The notes: generated by a model from the letters alone, not told the origin. A stretch of DNA of 12,269 nucleotides from Pseudomonadota bacterium (GCA_023426225.1 JAFABD010000216.1:1-12269); one strand, 5' to 3'; shown: positions 1-6,750, numbered from the stretch's first letter. Made by a program: numbers and translations.

Positions 1-1
1 C

Positions 2-710
2 ATCGCCGCGAACGATGCAAGCCGCGTCTATGGCGACGCCAACCCGGCGCTGGGCTACACGATCGGCGGCATGGGGCTCGTCAACGGCGACGTGCTGAGC
101 GGTGCGCTGGCGACGAGCGCCGATACCCGCACGAACGTCGGCAGCTATGCGATCGGGCAGGGGACGCTGACGGCATCGGCCAATTACAGCGTCACCGGCT
201 TCACCGGCGGCACGCTGACGATCACCCCGCGGGCAATCACGATCGCTGCCGACGCGGTGCAGCGCATCTATGGCGACGCTAATCCGACGCTGACCTATCG
301 CGTCGGCGGCATGGGGCTGGTCAATGGCGATAGCCTGACAGGGGCGCTGGCAACGAGTGCGACGTCCACGTCGAGCATCGGCGACTATGCGATCGCGCAG
401 GGCTCGCTCGGTGCGTCGGCAAACTATGTGGTGACCGGCTTCCAGGGCGCCGCACTGACCGTGCTGCCGCGCGCGCTGGTGGTCACTGCCGACGACCAGC
501 GGCGCGTGTTCGGCATCGACAATCCGCCGCTAACCTACAGCATCGGTGGCATGGGGCTGGTCAATGGCGACAGCCTGACGGGGGTGCTGGCGACGACGGC
601 GGGACGCGACACCTTTGGCGGCGCGCCGATCACGCAGGGTACGCTGACGGCTTCGACCAACTATCTGTTGCGCTTCGTTCCCGGCAAGCTGGTGATCGAC
701 AGCGCGGGCG
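2..710 (+). repeat. Three tandem 240-bp MBG coding repeats
   Basis: Units begin at 2, 242 and 482 with an exact 240-bp period (80 codons). The core coding for GGMGLVNGD is almost identical at the DNA level in all three units, near 67-92, 307-332 and 547-572, while flanking codons have diverged. The third unit decays after about position 600. Further units probably lie upstream of the window. Confidence 0.85.
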
Positions 711-892
711 ACGGCAGCCAAAGCGCGGCGGTGGTCGCGCGCTGGACCGTGCCGGTCTGGTTGCCGCCGGTCGACGGTGCGCCGGCGACGGGCGGCGGCA
801 GCCCCGAACGTCTGGTCGATGCGGTCGGGACGCACCCGGACTTTGCGGGCAACCGGCTGTGCCTGGGCGGGCTGTGCCGCGTGCTGCCCTGA
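2..892 (+). CDS. C-terminal part of a large MBG-repeat surface exoprotein (filamentous haemagglutinin/adhesin type), 5' end outside window
   Basis: The reading frame is open from the first bases, so only the last 296 residues are seen. It consists of three tandem repeats of about 80 residues (residues 1-80, 81-160 and 161-236), each with the pattern YGDANPxLTY, GGMGLVNGD, LTGALAT, GxLxASxNYxVTGF and a closing TLTITPRA strand. This is the MBG-type repeat found in large secreted adhesins, usually exported by two-partner secretion. The third repeat is degenerate in its second half (TFGGAPITQG replaces the usual SxGxYAIxQG). A non-repeat tail of about 60 residues follows, rich in P, G and V, and ends CLGGLCRVLP. 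The C-terminal cysteine pair resembles the anchor of non-cleaved two-partner adhesins such as HMW1; that comparison is inference. The N-terminal secretion domain and partner transporter would lie upstream. The family type is fairly certain; ligand and function are unknown. Confidence 0.8.
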   Translation: MAANDASRVYGDANPALGYTIGGMGLVNGDVLSGALATSADTRTNVGSYAIGQGTLTASANYSVTGFTGGTLTITPRAITIAADAVQRIYGDANPTLTYRVGGMGLVNGDSLTGALATSATSTSSIGDYAIAQGSLGASANYVVTGFQGAALTVLPRALVVTADDQRRVFGIDNPPLTYSIGGMGLVNGDSLTGVLATTAGRDTFGGAPITQGTLTASTNYLLRFVPGKLVIDSAGDGSQSAAVVARWTVPVWLPPVDGAPATGGGSPERLVDAVGTHPDFAGNRLCLGGLCRVLP

Positions 893-1020
893 CGCACTGA
901 TCGCGCGGCGGCGGGGGCGGGCGGCCAGTCGGGCGCGTGCCCCCCGCGCTGTTGCAATCCGTTACCATTTGGGTGGTTGCGAGGGGGGCGCGGCCGCCTA
1001 GAAGGGCGGCATCGTTGCCG

Positions 1021-1027
1021 AGGGGGG
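1021..1027 (+). promoter_or_regulatory. Ribosome binding site of the DUF4892-like gene
   Basis: AGGGGGG lies 7 bases before the ATG at 1035. It fixes this start, which also gives a proper signal peptide. Confidence 0.6.
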
Positions 1028-1034
1028 ATGCCCG

Positions 1035-1577
1035 ATGTTCGTTCGTACCGCGCTGTTGCTTGCCGCGTCGATGGCCGCGACCCCGGTTGCCGCGCAGGAC
1101 CGCGACGGCGCCGACCATCCGCTGCTCACCCGCTATCCCGGAACCGAGATCCGCAGTTATCGCGCCACCGGCGCCGAGCGGCTGTTCGTGCCGACGGCGG
1201 CGGTGACCAACCAGGCACGGGCCAAGGGCGTCACGCTGGAGGGCGAGGCGACGCACATTTCGTACATGCACTTTCCCGCGGTGAGCCGGCTTGAGATGGT
1301 GCGCTTCTATCAGACACAATTGGCGGCGAAGGGCTTTGCGCTCCGCTTCAACTGCACCGGTGACGTGCAGTGCGGGCGCGAGATGCAGACGCTGCTCATC
1401 AACAGCGGCAAGGTGGCGCCGGAAGGGATCGGCGACGCTGGGTTCAGCGGCCGTTATACGACGATGGTCGCGACGCGCGGAAACGACTGGATCGTGCTGA
1501 TGATCGAGGAAAATGCCAATCGTTCTATCGTCTATGAAGGCGTGATCGAGCACGCCCGCCAGCTTGGCGTACGTTGA
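1035..1577 (+). CDS. Exported DUF4892-like protein
   Basis: A 180-residue protein with a signal peptide: hydrophobic stretch at residues 5-20 and a VAA cleavage site before Q21. The mature part has DHPLLTRYPGTEI (28-39), LEGEATHISY (68-77), a segment LEMVRFYQTQLAAKGFAL (86-103) and FNCTGDVQCG (105-114) with two cysteines, C107 and C113. This order (RYPGS, LxGExTxIxY, YxxxLxxxGF, FxCxGxxCG) is what I recall for DUF4892, a domain often joined to an OmpA-type peptidoglycan-binding domain. No OmpA domain is present here, so this is a domain-only, probably periplasmic form. The two cysteines could form a disulfide. It lies 142 bp after the exoprotein gene in the same direction and could serve its export or surface assembly, which is inference. 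DUF4892 has no established function that I know of. Confidence 0.72.
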   Translation: MFVRTALLLAASMAATPVAAQDRDGADHPLLTRYPGTEIRSYRATGAERLFVPTAAVTNQARAKGVTLEGEATHISYMHFPAVSRLEMVRFYQTQLAAKGFALRFNCTGDVQCGREMQTLLINSGKVAPEGIGDAGFSGRYTTMVATRGNDWIVLMIEENANRSIVYEGVIEHARQLGVR

Positions 1578-1592
1578 CCGACCGCGTGGCGA

Positions 1593-1943
1593 TCAGCGCG
1601 TTCGGGTTCGAGCCGGTGCTGGGCGCTTGGCCGCCGTCGCGGCCCGGGTTCCCTGAATCCGCTCGCCCCAAGTGACGTGATCGATTGGGGTACGCAGCCC
1701 GACAACGCTTGTTGCCTGATGCCGACGAGCGGCCGCAGCGCGTGCGTAGCGCCGGGCGTGCATGACTTCACGGATCTCGAATATCGCAAGCGCGGTGCCG
1801 CCGACTGCGACAAACATGAAGAACAGACACGCCTCGGGGCTGATGCGGCCCGCGGCGCCTGCCCAGAACAGAATCGTACCGCAACCCGCGAGCAGCAGGG
1901 CGCCCGCAAACATCAGCCCCAACTCGGCACGACTATCCTGCAT
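1593..1943 (-). CDS. Small two-helix inner membrane protein, unknown function
   Basis: A 116-residue protein with two hydrophobic segments, about residues 8-30 and 37-58, joined by a short loop (GAAGRISPEA). A basic, alanine/arginine-rich tail from residue 62 is probably cytoplasmic. LLLAGC at residues 16-21 looks like a lipobox, but the hydrophobic stretch continues past the cysteine, so a transmembrane helix is more likely. The ATG at 1943 has a GGGGAG sequence 11 bases upstream, a slightly long spacing. The gene is convergent with the DUF4892-like gene and leaves only 15 bp between the stops. An exact FNR/FixK-type box lies 60-70 bp upstream of the start, so oxygen- or redox-dependent expression is likely. 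I do not recognise the family. Hydrophobic pattern and start context argue that the gene is real. Confidence 0.6.
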   Translation of the reverse strand: MQDSRAELGLMFAGALLLAGCGTILFWAGAAGRISPEACLFFMFVAVGGTALAIFEIREVMHARRYARAAAARRHQATSVVGLRTPIDHVTWGERIQGTRAATAAKRPAPARTRTR

Positions 1944-2001
1944 GATTTACGCATACTCCCCGTTACCGGCAGAAATGCATCCTGCCCATGTCGGCCCGCG
2001 T

Positions 2002-2015
2002 TGATCGACATCAAC
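2002..2015 (-). promoter_or_regulatory. FNR/FixK-type binding site
   Basis: TTGATCGACATCAA matches the consensus TTGAT-N4-ATCAA at all ten specified positions. Its centre is about 65 bp upstream of the ATG at 1943. A class II activation geometry (centre near -41) would place the transcription start near 1967, with a weak minus-strand -10 TGCATT at 1979-1974. The target is most likely the two-helix membrane protein on the minus strand; the plus-strand receptor start is nearly 800 bp away. Confidence 0.6.
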
Positions 2016-2238
2016 TGCATTGACACCAATCTGTCATAAATCAAATGGTTGCGCACGATTCATGGTAAACGCGCGGCCCGCAGACCGACCATTACCGAGA
2101 TTGCGGCGAAGCCGGCGAGCGTCGCATGCCGCGGCTGCCGGACTCCGGTAGAACCTTTTCCGAAATAACGGCTTACAGGCCGAATTTTTGACAAATCCAG
2201 CCGAGCACACTGCGCGACCGGTCGTGGAGTCGAACACT

Positions 2239-2252
2239 TGACATCGGTGTCA
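2239..2252. promoter_or_regulatory. Operator-like inverted repeat TGACATCGGTGTCA
   Basis: The arms TGACA and TGTCA flank four bases and 12 of 14 positions are symmetric. A second overlapping inverted repeat (GACATC at 2240-2245, GATGTC at 2253-2258) shares its left arm. It overlaps a TTGACA hexamer (2238-2243) that could be a -35 element, although no good -10 follows at 16-18 bp. The shape resembles LacI-family operators seen before TonB-dependent receptor genes; the assignment is inference. Confidence 0.4.
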
Positions 2253-2281
2253 GATGTCGTCAAATCTTTGCGATAAAACAA

Positions 2282-2313
2282 ACCTGCAACAAATGCAGGT
2301 GTGAGGAGAGGGG
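2282..2313 (+). promoter_or_regulatory. Orphan leader: 7-bp hairpin followed by a strong Shine-Dalgarno sequence
   Basis: ACCTGCA (2282-2288) and TGCAGGT (2294-2300) form a perfect stem with loop ACAAA. It is followed by AGGAGAGGGG (2304-2313), 2 bases before ATG 2316. The pattern looks like a translated leader, yet the frame that starts there (112 codons, to 2651) does not look like a protein. It may be a relic of a lost gene or a duplicated receptor leader. Confidence 0.35.
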
Positions 2314-2708
2314 ACATGGTCAGTGCTGCCACCGGGCGCGCAGGCGCCATTTTCACCTCGTCCACATTTCATGCCGGTTTTGTCGGCGGCCGTGCACATT
2401 TGTGCTTGGCGCGCGTGCATCCGCGCAGTGTCGGTCCGTCGGCGTGCTCGACCATGGCTGCCGCTTCGGCTCGTTCTTTTGTGACCCCGTTCTTGTGCGG
2501 GTGCCCGCTGCAATGTGCGCGGCCGGTCGAAATCGTCCGGCGCTGGCTCGTCACGTATTGGCGTGGCGGGCGCTGGATCTCGGCGGGCCGATATCGCGGG
2601 CGCGTCGGTGCGCACGTGGTGCGTCGCCGACTCCCAAGGGAGATGTGGTGATCGCCTGAAAAAATTAACACAGTGGAATAACGAGAAAGGGGTGGCGTTT
2701 CCTGTATT

Positions 2709-2722
2709 CGACAACGTTGTCG
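2709..2722. promoter_or_regulatory. Perfect 14-bp palindrome, probable LacI-family operator
   Basis: CGACAACGTTGTCG is fully symmetric around a central CG, the usual form of LacI/GalR-family operators. It lies 70 bp upstream of the receptor ATG and 7 bp upstream of a TTGACG hexamer. A sugar- or metabolite-responsive repressor or activator of the receptor gene is the simplest reading. The regulator gene is not in the window. Confidence 0.6.
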
Positions 2723-2729
2723 TGGGTAA

Positions 2730-2759
2730 TTGACGTAATCAAAAAGTAACAAATACTCT
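2730..2759 (+). promoter_or_regulatory. Candidate promoter of the TonB-dependent receptor gene
   Basis: TTGACG (2730-2735) and TACTCT (2754-2759) are separated by 18 bp of AT-rich DNA in an otherwise GC-rich region. The -10 keeps only three consensus positions (T1, A2, T6). A start near 2766 would cut into the hairpin at 2758-2773, so the real promoter could lie further upstream. Confidence 0.35.
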
Positions 2760-2773
2760 GGCCTTCGGGCCGG
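2758..2773 (+). promoter_or_regulatory. UUCG-loop hairpin in the receptor mRNA leader
   Basis: CTGGCC and GGCCGG form a 6-bp stem (one U-G pair) closed by a C(UUCG)G tetraloop, an unusually stable RNA motif. It ends 3 bases before the Shine-Dalgarno sequence. It could stabilise the 5' end of the mRNA or influence ribosome access. Confidence 0.4.
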
Positions 2774-2776
2774 TTC

Positions 2777-2785
2777 AGGAGGAGA
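2777..2785 (+). promoter_or_regulatory. Strong ribosome binding site of the receptor gene
   Basis: AGGAGGAGA lies 6 bases before ATG 2792. The near-perfect complementarity to the 16S rRNA tail predicts high translation and fixes the start. Confidence 0.75.
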
Positions 2786-2791
2786 GATTTC

Positions 2792-5700
2792 ATGAATATT
2801 CATCGACCGGCGCGCCTGCGCACGGTTTCACTGATCGCCGTGGCGACCGCGCTCGCGGTGCCCGGCGTCGCCGCCGCGCAGACCAGCGGCGCGACCGACT
2901 CGCCCGCCGCCGACACGAGCGCAGCGCCGCAGGACAGCGGCGAGATCGTCGTCACCGGCATCCGCGCATCGCTCGAGCGCTCGATCGCGATCAAACGTGA
3001 CTCGACCGGCATCGTCGACGCGATTTCGGCGGAAGACATCGGCAAGTTCGCGAACACCAACCTGGCGGAATCGCTTCAGCGCATCACCGGCGTGTCGATC
3101 GATCGCATCAACGGCGAAGGTTCGACCGTCACCGTGCGCGGCTTCGGCGCGCAGTACAACATGGTGACGCTGAACGGCCGTCAGCTCGCGGCGTCGAACA
3201 TCGTCGCAGTGGGCGGCGACCAGGGCGGTGACGGCGCCGGCGGCTTCGGCCGCTCGTTCGACTTCGCCAACCTCGCCTCGGAAGGCGTCAAGACGCTGGA
3301 AGTCTACAAGACCGGCCGCGCCGCGGTTCCGTCGGGCGGCATCGGCGCGACGATCAACATCGTCGGCGTGCGTCCGCTTGACCGTCCGGCGGGATTCAGC
3401 GGCTCGATCGGGGCGAAGGCGAGCTATGACACCTCGGCCGACGACTGCATCAGCTGCGGCCCGAAGGTGACGCCCGAACTGTCGGGTGTGATGAGCTGGA
3501 CCGACCAGGAGCAGCGCTTCGGCGTCACCCTGTTCGGCAGCTATCAGAAGCGCAATTTCAGCTTCCCGAGCCAGGCCAACAACTATTGGAACATGCCCAC
3601 GCTCCAGGATTTTCTCGATCCTTCGAAGGGCTATATCCGTACCACCACCAAGCTGAACAACACGCCGACCGACCCGAACGTCCTGGTCGCGGTTCCCGAC
3701 GACTTCCGTTACCACTTCTCGGAAGCCAGCCGCGAACGCATCAACGGCCAGGCCGTGCTGCAGTATCGCCCGAGCGATGCGCTGACGCTGACCGTCGACG
3801 GCCTGTTCGCGCAGCTGCGCTCGTCCGAGCGCCGCTCGTCGCAGTCCAACTGGTTCAGCAAGCCGTTCGATGAAGTCACCTTCGACGATTCGAGCAACGG
3901 CATCGCGACGACGAAATATCTGCACGAGACCGTCAACGGCGTGAAGGACGCCGCGTTCGAGCAAGCCTATCGCGCGCAGAAGAACCGGCTGTACGACGTC
4001 GGCGCCAATCTGCGCTGGGAGGTTGCTCCGAACTTCTCGCTGACCTTCGACGGCCATTTCGGCAAGGCCGAGAGCCTGCCCGACAATCCGAACGGCCAGA
4101 CCTCGACTGCGGTCGCGATGAACGGCAACATCGTGACGTCGCACAGCCTCGCCTGGGACAATGACGGCTTCCCGACGCAGACGCTGACGATCAACGACTG
4201 CTATAACCGCACGACGCCCACGGGGGTCGCGTTCACCAACGGCAACTGCAACGGCGTTTTCGACCTGGGCGACCTGTCGAGCGCGGTGCAGCGCCAGTTC
4301 GCGTCGACCCAGTCGCAGAAGATCAAGGAAGCGCGGATCGACGCCGGCTGGGATCTGGGCAACGGCAGCCGCTTCGATTTCGGCGGCGACTATCGTTCGA
4401 CCGACACGCGCCAGACGCAGTACAACACGCGCCAGGTGCTGGGTGACTGGAACAACGCGCTGCCGCCGGACATTGCCGCCTATGCCCCGGGTCTAGTCCA
4501 GCAATATTGCGCGGCGTGTCAGTTCCACCACAACGACGCCAAGGCCGACGCGATCGGCAAGATCGCGTGGCGCGCGCAGGATGCCACCAAGCTCTATAAT
4601 GCGCTCTACAACCACTATATCGGCATCACCAACGATGGCGTGAACCACGCCAACATCGTCGATGCCAACGCCGACAACCGGGTGAAGGAAGACATCTGGG
4701 CGGCCTATGGCCAGCTCACCTGGAAGGGTGAACTCGCCGGGCGCACCGCGACACTGGTCGCGGGCGTGCGGTACGAGCACACCACGGTCAACGCCACCTC
4801 GCTTCAGCAGGTGCCGCTCGCGATCGTGTGGGAAGCCGACAACGACTTCTCGGTGCTCAATTCGGCCGATCGCCAGGCGGTCAAGGGACGCGCGAGCTAT
4901 GACAATCTGCTGCCGCAGATCGACTTCCAGATCGAGGCGGCGAAGAACCTGATCGGGCGCGTTTCGTATTCGAAGACGATCTCGCGTGCGCCCTATGGCA
5001 ACCTCTTCGCATCGACCGGGGCGGGCGCGCTCAACAATCCGACCTCGCTCGGCGGCGTCGCGACGGGTACCCAGAACAACCCGGGGCTGAAGCCGCTCGA
5101 TTCGGATAACTTCGACATCTCGCTCGAATGGTATCCGCATCGCGACGTCTATCTGTCGGTCGGCTTCTTCGACAAGCGCGTCCACAACTTCATCGGCAAC
5201 ACGGTGGTGCAGCGTAACCTGTTCGGCCTGCGCGATCCCACCGCGGGTCCGCTGGCGACCTCGGCGCGCAACATCGTGACCGGCCTGGGCGGCGACATCA
5301 GCAACATCAACCTGTTCACCAGCGCCGCGATCCTCCAGAAGTACAACGGCAATGTCGCGCAGGCGACGACCGAACTGGCGGCGAACTATGTGCCATCGGC
5401 CCGGACGTTCAATTCGACCTATATCGACAACACGCTTGCCGCGATCAACGTGTTGCCGACGGCGGCCGATCCGCTGCTCAACTTTGCGGTGAACACGCCG
5501 ATCAACAACAAGGACGCCGAAATCTATGGCGTCGAAATCGCCGGCCAGTATTTCTTCGGAAGCACCGGCATCGGCGTCGCGGCCAGCTACACGCTGGTGC
5601 GCGGCAATATCGGCTTCAACGTCACGGCGGATCCGAATTCCAACCAGTTCGCGCTGGTCGGGTTGAGCGATACGGCGAACGCGACGCTGATCTATGACAA

Positions 5701-5974
5701 GCACGGGATTTCGGCTCGCCTGTCGTACAACTGGCGTGACCGCTTCCTGAGCGACATCAACCGTGGCGCGGCCCACAATCCGGTGTTCAACGCGCCCTAT
5801 GGTCAGGTTGATCTGAGCATCAACTATGACCTGACGCGTAATATCTCGCTGAGCTTCGAGGGGATCAACCTGCTCGAGGAAGGCGTGCGGACCTATAGCC
5901 GCGACACCATCAACACCTGGTACGAAGCCGAAGGCTCGGCGCGTTACCTGCTGGGCGCGCGCTTCCGCTTCTGA
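2792..5974 (+). CDS. TonB-dependent outer membrane receptor (TonB-Xanth-Caul type)
   Basis: A 1060-residue receptor that takes up a ligand across the outer membrane using TonB-ExbBD energy. The signal peptide (residues 1-30) ends in VAAAQ. A low-complexity linker leads to a TonB-box-like GEIVVTG (50-56). The plug domain (about 57-195) has DIGKFANTNLAESLQRITGV, VTVRGFG, MVTLNGRQ, LASEGVKTLEVYKT and GGIGATINI. The C-terminal beta-barrel (about 200-1060) closes with LGARFRF, ending in the aromatic residue needed for barrel assembly. The length and plug signature fit the large receptors of Caulobacter, Xanthomonas and sphingomonads, many of which import plant or algal carbohydrates and other organics. 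Two CxxC motifs are present (C219/C222, and C573/C576 followed by HH at 579-580), probably loop disulfides. It is first in a locus with SapC and halogenase genes, separated from them by a terminator. The ligand cannot be told from sequence. Confidence 0.95.
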   Translation: MNIHRPARLRTVSLIAVATALAVPGVAAAQTSGATDSPAADTSAAPQDSGEIVVTGIRASLERSIAIKRDSTGIVDAISAEDIGKFANTNLAESLQRITGVSIDRINGEGSTVTVRGFGAQYNMVTLNGRQLAASNIVAVGGDQGGDGAGGFGRSFDFANLASEGVKTLEVYKTGRAAVPSGGIGATINIVGVRPLDRPAGFSGSIGAKASYDTSADDCISCGPKVTPELSGVMSWTDQEQRFGVTLFGSYQKRNFSFPSQANNYWNMPTLQDFLDPSKGYIRTTTKLNNTPTDPNVLVAVPDDFRYHFSEASRERINGQAVLQYRPSDALTLTVDGLFAQLRSSERRSSQSNWFSKPFDEVTFDDSSNGIATTKYLHETVNGVKDAAFEQAYRAQKNRLYDVGANLRWEVAPNFSLTFDGHFGKAESLPDNPNGQTSTAVAMNGNIVTSHSLAWDNDGFPTQTLTINDCYNRTTPTGVAFTNGNCNGVFDLGDLSSAVQRQFASTQSQKIKEARIDAGWDLGNGSRFDFGGDYRSTDTRQTQYNTRQVLGDWNNALPPDIAAYAPGLVQQYCAACQFHHNDAKADAIGKIAWRAQDATKLYNALYNHYIGITNDGVNHANIVDANADNRVKEDIWAAYGQLTWKGELAGRTATLVAGVRYEHTTVNATSLQQVPLAIVWEADNDFSVLNSADRQAVKGRASYDNLLPQIDFQIEAAKNLIGRVSYSKTISRAPYGNLFASTGAGALNNPTSLGGVATGTQNNPGLKPLDSDNFDISLEWYPHRDVYLSVGFFDKRVHNFIGNTVVQRNLFGLRDPTAGPLATSARNIVTGLGGDISNINLFTSAAILQKYNGNVAQATTELAANYVPSARTFNSTYIDNTLAAINVLPTAADPLLNFAVNTPINNKDAEIYGVEIAGQYFFGSTGIGVAASYTLVRGNIGFNVTADPNSNQFALVGLSDTANATLIYDKHGISARLSYNWRDRFLSDINRGAAHNPVFNAPYGQVDLSINYDLTRNISLSFEGINLLEEGVRTYSRDTINTWYEAEGSARYLLGARFRF

Positions 5975-5993
5975 AGCCCGCGTGTAAACTGGG

Positions 5994-6022
5994 GAAGGAC
6001 CGCCCGTGAGGGGCGGTCCTTC
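5994..6022 (+). terminator. Intrinsic terminator/attenuator after the receptor gene
   Basis: GAAGGACCGCCC (5994-6005) and GGGCGGTCCTTC (6011-6022) form a perfect 12-bp stem with loop GTGAG, extendable by a G-U and a G-C pair. A pyrimidine-rich run with several T (TCTTTC) follows. It sits 19 bp after the receptor stop and 20 bp before the SapC start, with no room for a separate promoter. It therefore probably lowers rather than abolishes expression of the genes downstream. Confidence 0.85.
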
Positions 6023-6042
6023 TCTTTCAAGGTCAATGCTTC

Positions 6043-6750
6043 ATGCCGCTGAGCGTGCTCAACAATATCGACCATGCCGACCTTCGCGTCCGGATCGACC
6101 GCGGCGCGGTGTTCGGGGACGCGGTCAACCAGACGGTCGTGTTTCCCACCGAGTTCGAGGCGCTCCAGCGCGAATATGTCATTCTCTTCCGGCGCGACCC
6201 CGAGCATGGCTGGCGATCGACCGTGCTGCTGGGGCTCGACGCGGACGAAAATCTCTATCTCGACGGCGACCGTTGGGACGCCGACATGATCCCCGCGCTG
6301 CTCGAGCGCGGCCCGTTTTCGATCGGCATGCCTGCGCCGGGTACGCCGGGCGAGCCGATGATCCACATCGATACCGACCATCCGCGGGTTTCCACCGGCG
6401 ACGGGATGCCGCTGTTCCTGCCGCATGGCGGCAACGCACCCTATCTCGACCGGATCGCGAGCGTGTTGCAGACGATTTTCGTCGGCGACCAGGCGAGCCC
6501 GGCGATGTTCGCGGCGTTCGAGGCGGCCGGCCTGCTCGAACCCGTGACGCTCGACATCGAACTGACGAGCGGGCGGCGCTACAAGGTGCCCGATTGCTGG
6601 GTGATCGACGGCAACCGCTTTGCGGCGCTCGGCGCCGACGCGCTGGCGGCGCTCCATGCGCAGGATTTCCTGCGCTGTGCGGTGTGGCAGCTGTCGTCGC
6701 TGGGCAACCTGCCGCGACTGGTGGCACGTAAGGAGCGGCGCGAAGGCTGA
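6043..6750 (+). CDS. SapC family protein
   Basis: A 235-residue soluble protein without signal peptide or membrane segment. Segments typical of the SapC family appear in order: VVFPTEFEALQREYVILFRR (32-51), VLLGLDADENLYLDGDRWDADMIP (61-84, with the LGL-x-NLYLD core), RGPFSIG (89-95), GMPLFLPHGG (121-130), a middle helix ending AAGLLEP (161-167), and a C-terminal WQLSSLGNLPRL (215-226). The family is named after a gene near Campylobacter S-layer genes, but its biochemical role is not established. In Caulobacter, Xanthomonas and sphingomonads it commonly accompanies TonB-dependent receptors and tryptophan halogenases, as here. The start at 6043 has only a weak AAGG at 6029-6032. An ATG at 6036 lies in another frame and is not used. 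Expression probably depends on readthrough of the terminator just upstream. Confidence 0.9.
   Translation: MPLSVLNNIDHADLRVRIDRGAVFGDAVNQTVVFPTEFEALQREYVILFRRDPEHGWRSTVLLGLDADENLYLDGDRWDADMIPALLERGPFSIGMPAPGTPGEPMIHIDTDHPRVSTGDGMPLFLPHGGNAPYLDRIASVLQTIFVGDQASPAMFAAFEAAGLLEPVTLDIELTSGRRYKVPDCWVIDGNRFAALGADALAALHAQDFLRCAVWQLSSLGNLPRLVARKERREG

Larger units (their letters stand above)
1944..2791. other. Intergenic region of about 850 bp without a convincing gene
   Basis: Short open frames here on both strands are rich in R, A, C, P and S, lack recognisable domains and do not support genes. The best candidate, a frame from ATG 2316 to 2651, has an excellent Shine-Dalgarno sequence but an arginine/cysteine-rich product unlike a real protein. 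What can be supported is regulatory: an FNR/FixK box (2002-2015), a TGACA/TGTCA inverted repeat (2239-2252), a hairpin followed by a strong ribosome binding site (2282-2313), a perfect 14-bp palindrome (2709-2722) and the receptor promoter and leader. Confidence 0.6.

Noticed and set aside
1878..1896. Lipoprotein signal (LLLAGC) in the two-helix membrane protein
   Set aside because: The N-terminus has almost no positive charge and the hydrophobic stretch runs on past the cysteine, which suits a membrane helix better.
2316..2651. 112-codon frame behind a strong Shine-Dalgarno sequence
   Set aside because: The product is arginine/cysteine-rich with no coherent hydrophobic or helical pattern, so I do not call a gene, although the leader itself is noted as a finding.
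2730..2742. TTGACGTAATCAA as a second FNR-type box
   Set aside because: The spacing is one base short and the left half-site is TTGAC rather than TTGAT. It fits better as a -35 region.
2828..4144. Long minus-strand frame over the 5' half of the receptor gene
   Set aside because: Same shadow effect; no start context and no recognisable protein features.
4493..5776. Long minus-strand frame inside the receptor gene
   Set aside because: The translation is low-complexity R/V/D/I-rich and mirrors the receptor's codons. The plus strand carries an unbroken TonB-dependent receptor.
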